Source: Variovorax sp. PMC12 (lineage in GTDB: Bacteria; Pseudomonadota; Gammaproteobacteria; Burkholderiales; Burkholderiaceae_C). From it: a stretch of DNA of 64,000 bases. The position numbers were made by a program, and so were the translations under genes. A model generated the notes under the pieces. The model searched no databases. It worked only from the letters and a program-made list of their open reading frames with translations, and was not told where the DNA came from. The stretch lies in assembly GCF_003019815.1 (NCBI RefSeq), contig NZ_CP027773.1:4366501-4430500 (forward strand). Reading direction: 5' to 3'. Numbering within the stretch: the first letter of the stretch is position 1; every line of letters starts with the position of its first letter. Shown here piece after piece: positions 49,247-57,007 of the stretch.

Positions 49247-49338
49247 TTTGAATTTTTGAAATTTGGCTCCCCAAAGAGCCAGTGCACCGGGCAGTACCTG
49301 ATACGGCTGCCTGTTTTTATAAAGTAAAGGAAAGCACC

Positions 49339-49737
49339 ATGCGTCACGGACACGGACTCCGCAAACTCAACCGCACCAGCTCGCACCGCCTCGCGATGCT
49401 GCAGAACATGATGAACTCGCTCATCGAGCATGAAGTCATCAAGACCACGGTCCCCAAGGCCAAGGAACTGCGCCGCGTCATCGAACCGATGATCACGCTC
49501 GCCAAGAAGCCCACGCTGGCCAACAAGCGCCTGGCTTTCGACCGCCTGCGCGACCGCGACAGCGTGGTGAAGCTCTTCGGTGAACTCGGCCCGCGTTTCG
49601 CAGCCCGCCCGGGCGGCTACACGCGCATCCTGAAGATGGGTTTCCGCGTGGGCGACAACGCGCCGATGGCGCTGGTCGAACTCGTGGACCGTCCTGAAAT
49701 TAAAGAAGACGCAGCTGAGCAAAACGCTGCTGAATAA
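49339..49737 (+). CDS. rplQ: 50S ribosomal protein L17
   Basis: 132 aa. MRHGHGLRKLNRTSSHRLAM is the standard start, and RPGGYTRILKMGFRVGDNAPMA is conserved. It is the last protein of the alpha operon. In the 92-nt gap after rpoA a GGCAG/CTGCC hairpin runs into TGTTTTT, possibly a weak attenuator. Initiator tRNA follows by 18 bp and may share its transcript. Confidence 0.98.
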   Translation: MRHGHGLRKLNRTSSHRLAMLQNMMNSLIEHEVIKTTVPKAKELRRVIEPMITLAKKPTLANKRLAFDRLRDRDSVVKLFGELGPRFAARPGGYTRILKMGFRVGDNAPMALVELVDRPEIKEDAAEQNAAE

Positions 49738-49755
49738 GCTATAATTTATTCTTGC

Positions 49756-49832
<77 letters not shown>

Positions 49833-49836
49833 ATTT

Positions 49837-49869
49837 AAAAGGCCCTTTGAATTTCAAAGGGCCTTTTTT
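49837..49869 (+). terminator. Strong terminator after tRNA-fMet
   Basis: AAAAGGCCCTTTGAA, one T, then the exact complement TTCAAAGGGCCTTTT and further T. The 15-bp perfect arms end the alpha operon and the tRNA. Confidence 0.9.
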
Positions 49870-49890
49870 CTTGGCTGGTAAATGAATTGA

Positions 49891-49915
49891 AAAAGCCCTC
49901 GCAAAGAGGGCTTTT
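49891..49915. terminator. Bidirectional terminator
   Basis: AAAAGCCCTC-GCAAA-GAGGGCTTTT. The A-run and T-run make it work on both strands. On the minus strand it ends the anthranilate operon 28 bp after the ridA stop. Confidence 0.9.
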
Positions 49916-49943
49916 CTGTTTCTGGAATTTGCCTGACGCGGCG

Positions 49944-50342
49944 TCAGTCCGGAATGACCGCCGTTACCTCGATCTCGACCTTCGCGCGGTGCTCCACCAG
50001 CGCCGCGACCTGCACGCAAGTCATGGCCGGGAAGTTGCGCCCCATCGCATCACGATAGACCGGGCCCAGCTCTGAGAGCCGGCGGCTGTACTCATCGCGG
50101 TCCGTCACATACCAGGTCATGCGAACCATGTGCTCGGGGCCCGCGCCGCCGGCGCGGAGCACTTCGGCGATGTTGCGCAGCGCCTGGCCGCATTGGTCGA
50201 TGAAGTCGTCCGATTCGAACTGTTGCTGCGCGTTCCAGCCGATCTGGCCGCCGACGAACAGCATCGTTCCGCGTGCGGCGACGCCGTTCGCATAGCCCTT
50301 GGGAGGCAACCAGCCTTCGGGCTGCAGGAGTTTGTTGATCAT
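49944..50342 (-). CDS. RidA-family (YjgF) enamine/imine deaminase
   Basis: 132 aa. Trimeric chorismate-mutase-like fold with FVGGQIGWNAQQQF, IDQCGQALRNIAEVLRAGG, and PAMTCVQVAALVEHRAKVEIEVTAV (in parts). RidA proteins hydrolyse enamine/imine intermediates to ketone plus ammonia. The Arg that holds the carboxylate in classic RidA is not clear (usual R105 area reads MTCVQVAALVEHRA). It is the last gene of an anthranilate-CoA operon, whose first product is a cyclic enamine, so it probably speeds loss of the amino group. Its start overlaps the ligase stop (ATGA). Confidence 0.88.
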   Translation of the reverse strand: MINKLLQPEGWLPPKGYANGVAARGTMLFVGGQIGWNAQQQFESDDFIDQCGQALRNIAEVLRAGGAGPEHMVRMTWYVTDRDEYSRRLSELGPVYRDAMGRNFPAMTCVQVAALVEHRAKVEIEVTAVIPD

Positions 50343-51961
50343 GATGTTGTGTTGGGTTGTCTCAGTTTGAATCGCTGGAGCTTGCCAGTCTCGGTGCGCG
50401 GAAGCGCCGTGACGAACTCGATCTCCCGGGGGTATTTGAAGGGCGCGATCGTCGCCTTCACATGGTCCTGCAGCGTCTTCACCAGGGCTGCATCGCCTTC
50501 ATGGCCGGGCTTGAGCACGCAGAAGGCCTTGACGATCATGCCTCGGTCCGCGTCCGGCTTGCCGATCACGCCGCACTCCGCCACGGCGGGGTGCTTCAGC
50601 AGGGCATCTTCCACCTCCGGGCCGCCGACGTTGTAGCCGGCCGTGATGATCATGTCGTCGGCGCGCGCCTGGTAGAAGAAGTAGCCGTCGTCGTCCTGCA
50701 CGAACGAATCGCCCGGATAGTTCCATCCGTTCTTCACGTAGTCGGCCTGACGCGGATCGTCGAGGTAGCGGCAGCCCACGGGTCCCTGCAGCGCCAGCTT
50801 GCCGACGGTGCCGTGCGGCACCTCGTTTCCGGCGTCGTCCACCACCTTGGCGGTGAAGCCCGGTACCGCCTTGCCGACTGCGCCGCGGCGCACCTCGTTG
50901 CCTGCAGCCGAGATGTAGATGTGGAACACCTCGGTGCCGCCGATGCCGTCGAGCATCTCGATGCCCGTGGCCTCTTTCCATAGCTGACGCGTGGCGTCGG
51001 GCAGCGCCTCGCCGGCGCTCACGCTGATGCGAAGGCTCGGCATGCCGTGCTGCTTCACGAACGGCGCCATCTGGCGGTAGAAGGTGGGCGCGGTGTAGCT
51101 GATGGTCGCGCCGACCTCGTTGATCAGCTTCACGAGTCCTTCGGGCGAGAACGGTGCATCGGGAAAGTACACCGAGGCACCGGCCCACATCGGAAACACC
51201 AGCAGCCCGCCGAGCCCGAAGGTGAAGGCCAGCGGCGGCGAGCCCACCACGATGTCGTCGCTGCGCGCCTTCAGCACGTGGCGCGGCCAGGTCTGGCACA
51301 TCGCGAGCACGTCGCGATGCGTGGTCACGGGCGCCTTCGGCTTGCCCGTGGTGCCCGACGTGAACGCGAGCAGCGCGATGTCGTCCGATGCCGTGGGGCA
51401 TGCGGTGAACACGCCGCTCTTCTTCGCGGCGCGCGACGAGAGCGAGTCCGGTGCATCGGGCTGGTTGAATGCGATCACGGTGGCCAGCACCGGATGCTCC
51501 CGCTGCGCGATCGCGAGTTCATCGAGCAGCCGGCCATCGCACAGCGCGGCCACGGGCCGTGCCTTCTCGATGATCTCACCCAGTTCCTTCGCGCGCAGCA
51601 GCGGCATCGTGGCGACCGCGATCAATCCCGCCTTCACCACGGCGAGCCAAGCCAACGCCATCGCCACCGAGTTGCCGCCGCGCAGCAGCACACGGTTGCC
51701 CGGCACCAGCCCGAGGTCTTCCGTCAGCACCTGCGCGATGCGGTTGACCTCGACGGCCGCTTGCGAATAGGTGAGCGTGCCTTGAGGCGAACGCAGCATC
51801 GGGTTGTCGCCGAAGCCCTTGGCAGTTGCCTTGTCGAGCAGTTCCTCGACCAGGTTCAACTGGTCGGGCAGTTGCAACTCGGGCAGGTCGTAGCGAAAGA
51901 CGGGCAGCTGCGCGGCTGGCGGCAGGCGGTCGTGAACGAAGCGGTCGACTTGGGCAGACAC
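50339..51961 (-). CDS. 2-aminobenzoate-CoA ligase (benzoate-CoA ligase family)
   Basis: 540 aa, ANL superfamily. Activates the aromatic acid with ATP and CoA. Motifs: P-loop FTSGTTGKPKAPVTTHRD (near 206), GIGGTEVFHIYIS (A5), NYPGDSFVQDDDGYFFYQARADDMI (in parts, A7-A8) and PRTETGKLQRFKLR with the catalytic Lys. Aryl-CoA features and the operon partners, chiefly the fused monooxygenase/reductase, favour 2-aminobenzoate over benzoate. Start ATG at 51961 is 5 bp after the acyl-CoA dehydrogenase stop. Confidence 0.86.
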   Translation of the reverse strand: MSAQVDRFVHDRLPPAAQLPVFRYDLPELQLPDQLNLVEELLDKATAKGFGDNPMLRSPQGTLTYSQAAVEVNRIAQVLTEDLGLVPGNRVLLRGGNSVAMALAWLAVVKAGLIAVATMPLLRAKELGEIIEKARPVAALCDGRLLDELAIAQREHPVLATVIAFNQPDAPDSLSSRAAKKSGVFTACPTASDDIALLAFTSGTTGKPKAPVTTHRDVLAMCQTWPRHVLKARSDDIVVGSPPLAFTFGLGGLLVFPMWAGASVYFPDAPFSPEGLVKLINEVGATISYTAPTFYRQMAPFVKQHGMPSLRISVSAGEALPDATRQLWKEATGIEMLDGIGGTEVFHIYISAAGNEVRRGAVGKAVPGFTAKVVDDAGNEVPHGTVGKLALQGPVGCRYLDDPRQADYVKNGWNYPGDSFVQDDDGYFFYQARADDMIITAGYNVGGPEVEDALLKHPAVAECGVIGKPDADRGMIVKAFCVLKPGHEGDAALVKTLQDHVKATIAPFKYPREIEFVTALPRTETGKLQRFKLRQPNTTS

Positions 51962-51966
51962 GGTAT

Positions 51967-53160
51967 TTATCCCCGCAGAACGGATTTGCCAATGATCAGT
52001 TGTTGAACCTCCGTCGCGCCTTCGTAGATGCGCAGCGAGCGGATGTCGCGGTAGAGGCTCTCAATCTTCGTGCCAACCTTCACGCCGAGGCCGCCATGCA
52101 TCTGCAGCGCCATGTCGATCACGCGGCTCGCGTTTTCCGTGGCGCACATCTTCGCCATCGCGGCGGCGGCCGACACGTCGCCGACAGCGGGCGCGCCGCG
52201 CCGTTCGGCGTCGTCGCGCATCCATGCCGCGCGATAGGTGAGCAATGCGGCGCTGTCGATCAGCGCGGCCATCTCGCCGAGTTTGGCTTGCGTGAGCTGG
52301 AAATCCGCGAGCGTCTGGCCGAACATGCGACGGTTCTTCGAATGCGCGATGGCTTCGGCCAGTGCGCGTCGCCCCATGCCGAGCGCGGCCGCGGCCACCG
52401 ATGCACGAAAGATGTCGAGCGTGCGCATCGCGAGCTTGAAGCCGCCGTTGAGCTCGCCGAGCTGGGCGGTGCGCGGCACCACGCAGTTCTCGAAGCGCAA
52501 CGTTGCGAGCGGATGCGGCGCCATCACGTCGATGTGCGCGGAGGTGTCGAGGCCCGGCGTCGTCGCATCGACGATGAACGCGGTGATGCCGCGCGTGCCG
52601 CCTGCAGGATCGGTCTTTGCGAACACGCAGTAGAAGTCGGCGATGCCGCCGTTGCTGATCCAGGTCTTCTCGCCGTTGAGCTTCCAGCCATCGGTGGTGG
52701 GCTCGGCGCGCATCGCCATCGCGCCCACGTCGGAGCCTGCCTCGGGTTCGCTGAGCGCGAAGGCCGCGATCTTGCTGCCTTTGGCCACGGCCGTCAGGTA
52801 ATCGGCGTGCTGCTCGGGCGTGCCCGCGAGCGTGATGGCGCCGCTGCCCAGGCCCTGCATCGCGAATGCGAAGTCGGCGAGCGGCGAATGGAAGGCGAGC
52901 GTCTCGCGCAGCAGCACGAGGGCGCGCGAGTCGAGCCGCTCGAGCGCGCCGCCCGATGTGCCCGGCACGCAGTAGCGAAGCCAGCCGCCGTCGCCGAGGC
53001 GGCGTACCCAGTCGCGGCAGGCGGCGCGGTCGTCGTGCTCGTCGACCTCCTGCGCAGCAGCCCAGGGCAAGAGGCCTTCGGCCAGCGCGCGATGCGCGTC
53101 GTCGAAGAACGGCAGCGCCAGGTGCACTGTCGATGGTGGAGCGGGTGCCTTGGTCATCAT
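51967..53160 (-). CDS. Acyl-CoA dehydrogenase
   Basis: 397 aa flavoprotein. FAD/substrate segments: AFALSEPEAGSDVGAMAMRAE, LNGEKTWISNGGIADFYCVFA, LGMGRRALAEAIAHSKNRRMFG, MHGGLGVKVGTKIESLYRD, and RIYEGATEVQQLIIGKSVL with the catalytic Glu in YEGATE. In this operon it would oxidise the partly reduced alicyclic CoA ester made from 2-aminobenzoyl-CoA. Two ATGs (53160, 53157) begin the frame. It is 4 bp from the hydratase gene upstream. Confidence 0.9.
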   Translation of the reverse strand: MMTKAPAPPSTVHLALPFFDDAHRALAEGLLPWAAAQEVDEHDDRAACRDWVRRLGDGGWLRYCVPGTSGGALERLDSRALVLLRETLAFHSPLADFAFAMQGLGSGAITLAGTPEQHADYLTAVAKGSKIAAFALSEPEAGSDVGAMAMRAEPTTDGWKLNGEKTWISNGGIADFYCVFAKTDPAGGTRGITAFIVDATTPGLDTSAHIDVMAPHPLATLRFENCVVPRTAQLGELNGGFKLAMRTLDIFRASVAAAALGMGRRALAEAIAHSKNRRMFGQTLADFQLTQAKLGEMAALIDSAALLTYRAAWMRDDAERRGAPAVGDVSAAAAMAKMCATENASRVIDMALQMHGGLGVKVGTKIESLYRDIRSLRIYEGATEVQQLIIGKSVLRG

Positions 53161-53164
53161 GGCT

Positions 53165-54019
53165 TCAGTCTCCGCCGAACACCGGCTTGCGCTTGGCCGC
53201 GAAGGCTTCGTACGCGCGCTTGAAGTCTTCGGTCTGCATGCAGATGGCCTGTGCCTGCGCTTCGGCCTCGATGGCCTGGTCGATGGTCATGGACCATTCC
53301 TGCGCGAGCATGGTCTTGGTCATGCCGTGCGCGAAGGTGGGGCCTTCGGCCAGCTCGCGCGCCACCTTGGTGGCGGCCTCGAGCAACGCATCGCTTTCGT
53401 GCAGCGCGTTGAAGAAGCCCCAGGCGTGGCCTTCCTGCGCGGTCATGGCGCGGCCGGTGAACAGGAGTTCCGAAGCACGGCCCTGGCCGATCACGCGCGG
53501 CAGCAGCGCGCATGCGCCCATGTCCGCGCCGGCGAGGCCCACGCGGGTGAAGAGGAATGCGGTGCGCGTGGCGGGCGAGCCGTAGCGCAGGTCGCAGGCC
53601 AGCGCGATCATCGCGCCCGCACCGGCGCACACGCCGTCGATCGCACCGACGATGGGCTGCGGGCACGAACGGATGGCCTTCACCAGGTCGCCCGTCATGC
53701 GCGTGAACTCCAGCAGCTCGGGCATGCGCATGCCGGTCAGGGGGCCGATGATCTCGTGCACGTCGCCGCCCGAGCAGAAATTTCCGCCCGCGCCGGTGAC
53801 CACGATCACCTTCACGTCGGTCGCGTAGGCCAGCGCGCGGAACAGGTCGCGCAGCTCGGCATACGAGTCGAAGGTGAGCGGGTTCTTGCGCTCAGGCCGG
53901 TTCAGGGTGATGGTGCCGACGCCCGCTTCGTAGCTCCATGCGAAGTGCTCGGCCTTGTAGGCAGCCTTCGCTTCGAATTGCGCGCGCATGGGGTTGCCTG
54001 CGCCAATGTAGTGCTTCAT
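53165..54019 (-). CDS. Enoyl-CoA hydratase/isomerase (crotonase fold)
   Basis: 284 aa. Crotonase fold with oxyanion-hole segments NFCSGGDVHEI and DGVCAGAGAMIAL. The Glu pair of true hydratases is not present: the helix reads FLFTRVGLAGADMGACALLP (in parts), where a lone Asp takes the place seen in dienoyl-CoA isomerases and 4-chlorobenzoyl-CoA dehalogenase. It is probably an isomerase or ring hydrolase on an alicyclic CoA ester. Its start overlaps the marR stop. Confidence 0.85.
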   Translation of the reverse strand: MKHYIGAGNPMRAQFEAKAAYKAEHFAWSYEAGVGTITLNRPERKNPLTFDSYAELRDLFRALAYATDVKVIVVTGAGGNFCSGGDVHEIIGPLTGMRMPELLEFTRMTGDLVKAIRSCPQPIVGAIDGVCAGAGAMIALACDLRYGSPATRTAFLFTRVGLAGADMGACALLPRVIGQGRASELLFTGRAMTAQEGHAWGFFNALHESDALLEAATKVARELAEGPTFAHGMTKTMLAQEWSMTIDQAIEAEAQAQAICMQTEDFKRAYEAFAAKRKPVFGGD

Positions 54020-54495
54020 TCCGTCTCCGCCATCGATTGGTTGTGTGAGTGTTGCTTGACCTTGCCGAGCAGCTTGTGCAGCTGCGCGATCTCTTTTCCA
54101 CTGAGGCCGGCGAAGGCCTCGACGATCCAGTCTTCGTGCTGCTGCGCCATCTCGTTGAAGAGCTTGCGGCCGCGCGCGGTGAGGCGCACGCGCCAGGCAC
54201 GGCGGTCGCCCTCGACATTGATGCGCTCCACCAGCCCTTCGGTCACGAGCTGGTCGGTGATGCCGGTGACGTTGCCGCCCGTCACCATCATGCGGCGCGA
54301 GAGCTCGTTCATCTTCAGGCCGTCGGGCGAGCGCTCGAGTTGAGACATCAGGTCGAAGCGCGGCAGCGTGGTCGCGAACTGCGAGCGCAGTTCGTTGCGC
54401 ACCTGCTTCTCGATCAGCTGGGTGCAGGTGAGAAGCCGCAGCCAGAGCCGCAGGGCTTCGGGGTGTTCGCTGTGCGCGCGCGCTTCGAGGTCCAT
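54016..54495 (-). CDS. MarR-family regulator of the anthranilate operon
   Basis: 159 aa. Winged helix: LPRFDLMSQLERSPDGLKMNELSRRMMVTGGNVTGITDQL (in parts), then the wing EGDRRAWRVRLTARGRKLF. MarR proteins are released from DNA by an aromatic or aryl-CoA ligand. It is the second gene of the operon, 1 bp after the monooxygenase stop, and a palindrome at 56882-56901 overlapping the operon promoter is its likely site. The inducer is probably 2-aminobenzoyl-CoA, by analogy. Confidence 0.9.
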   Translation of the reverse strand: MDLEARAHSEHPEALRLWLRLLTCTQLIEKQVRNELRSQFATTLPRFDLMSQLERSPDGLKMNELSRRMMVTGGNVTGITDQLVTEGLVERINVEGDRRAWRVRLTARGRKLFNEMAQQHEDWIVEAFAGLSGKEIAQLHKLLGKVKQHSHNQSMAETE

Positions 54496-54496
54496 G

Positions 54497-56875
54497 TCAG
54501 TGCGTCTCCTCGGGGTTCGCCGCGGCTGCCGCAGCCATCTGCTGCTGCTTGGCGATCTCGCGGTACATCTGGTCGCGGCCGCTCAGGTATTGCTTCGGCC
54601 AGTCGACTTCGCGGCTCTGCAGCTTGGCGGCTTCGTGCAGCGTCCAGGCCGGGTCGGCGAGATGCGGGCGCGCGATGGCGCACAGGTCGGCGCGGCCGGC
54701 CGCGATGATGCTGTTGGCCTGGTCCGCGTCGGTGATGGCGCCCACGGCGATGGTCGCGATGCCCACTTCGTTGCGGATGCGGTCGGAGAAGGGCGTCTGG
54801 TACATGCGGCCGTACACCGGCTTGGCGGCGCGCGTCGTCTGCCCGGACGAAACGTCGATGAAGTCCGCACCCGCTTCCTTGAAGAGGCGCGCGACCACCA
54901 CCGCGTCGGCGTCGGTGTTGCCGCCTGGCGCCCAGTCGTGCGCGGAGATGCGCACGCTCATGGGCTTGTCCGCGGGCCACACGGCGCGCATGGCGCGGAA
55001 CACCTCGAGCGGATAGCGGCAGCGCGCTTCGATGTCGCCGCCGTACTCGTCGGTACGCAGGTTGGTGAGCGGGCTGATGAAGGCCGACAGCAGGTAGCCG
55101 TGCGCGCAGTGCAGCTCCAGCCAGTCGAAGCCGGCTTCCAGCGTGCGGCGCGTCGAGGCGACGAACTGGTCGCGCAGCGTGTCCATCTCGGCGCGCGTGA
55201 TGGCGGCGGGCAGCTGGTTCTGTTCGCCGTACGGCACGGCGCTGGCGCCGAGCAGCGGCCAGTTGCCGCTTTCGAGCGGCTCGTCGGTGCCTTCCCAGCC
55301 CACGCGCGTGGAGCCCTTGGGGCCGCTGTGGCCGAGCTGCATCGCGATCTTCGCGCTCGACTGCGTGTGCACGAAATCGACGATGCGCTTGAACGCGGCC
55401 TGCTGGGCGTCGTTGTAAATGCCGGTGCAGGCCGGGGTGATGCGGCCTTCGGGCGTCGGGCTCGTCATTTCGACGAACACCATCGCGGCGCCGCCGAGCG
55501 CGCGCGCGCCCAGGTGCACCAGCAGGAAGTCCTGAGGCACGCCGTCGACCGCGCTGTAGGTGGCCATGGGCGACACGAGGATGCGGTTCTTCAGCGTGAG
55601 CCCGCGCACCTTGTAGGGCATGAGCATCGGCGGCACGGCCTTGCCGCCCGCGAGCCACTGCTCGTAGCCGCCGAGCCATTGCGTGTCGCGCACGCGCAGG
55701 TTCTCGTGGCTGATGCGCTGCGACCGCGTGAGCAGCGAATAGGCGAACTGCTCGATCTCCATGCCGGTGTAGCGCGGCACGTTCTCGAACCACTCGGTCG
55801 AGTTGCGCGCGGCGTTCTGGATCTTCAGCACCTCGACGCTGCGGCGTGCCTCGTAGCCTTCGAGCACATGGTCGACGGTGCCGCCCTGTGCGAATTCATT
55901 GGCCAGGTCGATGGCGTCTTCCAGCGCGAGCTTGGTGCCCGAGCCGATCGAGAAGTGCGCGGTGTGCGCGGCGTCGCCCATCAGCACGACGGGCACCGAG
56001 CGGCCGTCGACCTCGATGCGGTGGGTCCAGCGTTCGCACACCACGCGCGGAAAGCGGATCCAGTTGGCCGAGCCGCGCAGGTGCGTGGCATTGCTGATCA
56101 GCGAGTGGCCGCCCAGGTACTTGGCGAACAGCTTCTCGCAGAAGGCGATGGCCTCCGGCTGCTCCATCTGGTCGAGGCCGTGGGCCTTCCATACGGCCTC
56201 GGGCGTCTCGACGATGAAGGTCGAAGTCTTGTCGTCGAACTGGTAGGCATGCGCCTGGAACCAGCCGTGCTCGGTCTGTTCGAAGGCGAAGGTGAAGGCG
56301 TCGAAAGTCTGGTGCGTGCCCAGCCACACGAAGCGGCAGTTGCGCAGATCGATGTCGGGCTTGAACACGTCGGCATAGCGCTGGCGGATGCGGCTGTTGA
56401 GGCCGTCGCTGGCAATGACGAGATCGGCCTTGTACTTTGCGGCGATGGCCTGGTCGTCGGTGGCGTCGGTCTCGAACACCAGCTCGACGCCCAGCGCCAG
56501 GCAGCGTTCCTGCAGGATGTTCAGCAGCCGCTTGCGGCCGATGCCGCAGAAGCCGTGGCCGCCCGAGCGCACCTGGCGGCCCTTGAAGAACACCTGGATG
56601 TCGTCCCAGTGATGGAACTCGTTGCCGATGAGCGCCGCGGTTTCGGCGTCGGCCGCGCGCAGGTTGCCCAGCGTCTGGTCGCTCAGCACCACGCCCCAGC
56701 CGAAGGTGTCGAAGGGGCGGTTGCGTTCCACCACCGTGATCTGCAGCGCGGGGTTGCGCGCCTTCATCAGCAGGGCGAAGTACAGCCCGGCCGGACCGCC
56801 GCCGATGCACAGGATGCGTTGGAGATCCGCGGCTGGAGCGGGGCGGACGGATTGAACCGGGTTGAGGCTGTTCAT
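54497..56875 (-). CDS. 2-aminobenzoyl-CoA monooxygenase/reductase (fused)
   Basis: 792 aa. N-terminal FAD hydroxylase (about 18-385): ILCIGGGPAGLYFALL loop, LVIASDGLNSRIRQRY, and VLMGDAAHTAHFSIGSGTKLALEDA (in parts). C-terminal old-yellow-enzyme reductase (about 395-785): LVSPMATYSAVDG, WLELHCAHGYLLSAFISPLTN (in parts), and a phosphate loop IAVGAITDADQANSIIAAGRADL (in parts). The pair hydroxylates and then reduces the ring of 2-aminobenzoyl-CoA, ending aromaticity without a dioxygenase. Salicylyl-CoA 5-hydroxylase is related but lacks the second domain. First gene of the six-gene operon. Confidence 0.9.
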   Translation of the reverse strand: MNSLNPVQSVRPAPAADLQRILCIGGGPAGLYFALLMKARNPALQITVVERNRPFDTFGWGVVLSDQTLGNLRAADAETAALIGNEFHHWDDIQVFFKGRQVRSGGHGFCGIGRKRLLNILQERCLALGVELVFETDATDDQAIAAKYKADLVIASDGLNSRIRQRYADVFKPDIDLRNCRFVWLGTHQTFDAFTFAFEQTEHGWFQAHAYQFDDKTSTFIVETPEAVWKAHGLDQMEQPEAIAFCEKLFAKYLGGHSLISNATHLRGSANWIRFPRVVCERWTHRIEVDGRSVPVVLMGDAAHTAHFSIGSGTKLALEDAIDLANEFAQGGTVDHVLEGYEARRSVEVLKIQNAARNSTEWFENVPRYTGMEIEQFAYSLLTRSQRISHENLRVRDTQWLGGYEQWLAGGKAVPPMLMPYKVRGLTLKNRILVSPMATYSAVDGVPQDFLLVHLGARALGGAAMVFVEMTSPTPEGRITPACTGIYNDAQQAAFKRIVDFVHTQSSAKIAMQLGHSGPKGSTRVGWEGTDEPLESGNWPLLGASAVPYGEQNQLPAAITRAEMDTLRDQFVASTRRTLEAGFDWLELHCAHGYLLSAFISPLTNLRTDEYGGDIEARCRYPLEVFRAMRAVWPADKPMSVRISAHDWAPGGNTDADAVVVARLFKEAGADFIDVSSGQTTRAAKPVYGRMYQTPFSDRIRNEVGIATIAVGAITDADQANSIIAAGRADLCAIARPHLADPAWTLHEAAKLQSREVDWPKQYLSGRDQMYREIAKQQQMAAAAAANPEETH

Positions 56876-56881
56876 GTTTCA

Positions 56882-56911
56882 ATAGTTTAGACATAAACAA
56901 TCTGCTGTCAA
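56882..56911 (-). promoter_or_regulatory. Promoter and MarR operator of the anthranilate operon
   Basis: On the minus strand TTGACA (56911-56906), 16 bp, then TAAACT (56889-56884). Overlapping the -10 is ATTGTTTA-TGTC-TAAACTAT (56901-56882), a palindrome with one mismatch and a perfect GTTTA/TAAAC core. Transcription would begin about 2 nt before the ATG at 56875, so the mRNA would be near leaderless. No Shine-Dalgarno site is seen. Confidence 0.6.
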
Positions 56912-57007
56912 TGCGGGTTGGCAACCAACGGCAGGGCGCACCGTTTCGAGGCTTCCGCCGACACGGGCAGCCATGCAAAAACCTGGAAAAATCAATACCA
57001 TCGGCCC

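Noticed and set aside
54368..56890. 840-residue open frame on the plus strand
   Set aside because: It is antisense to the 2-aminobenzoyl-CoA monooxygenase/reductase, whose motifs are intact. The frame is rich in Arg, Ala, His and Val in the manner of high-GC shadow frames and has no recognisable domain.
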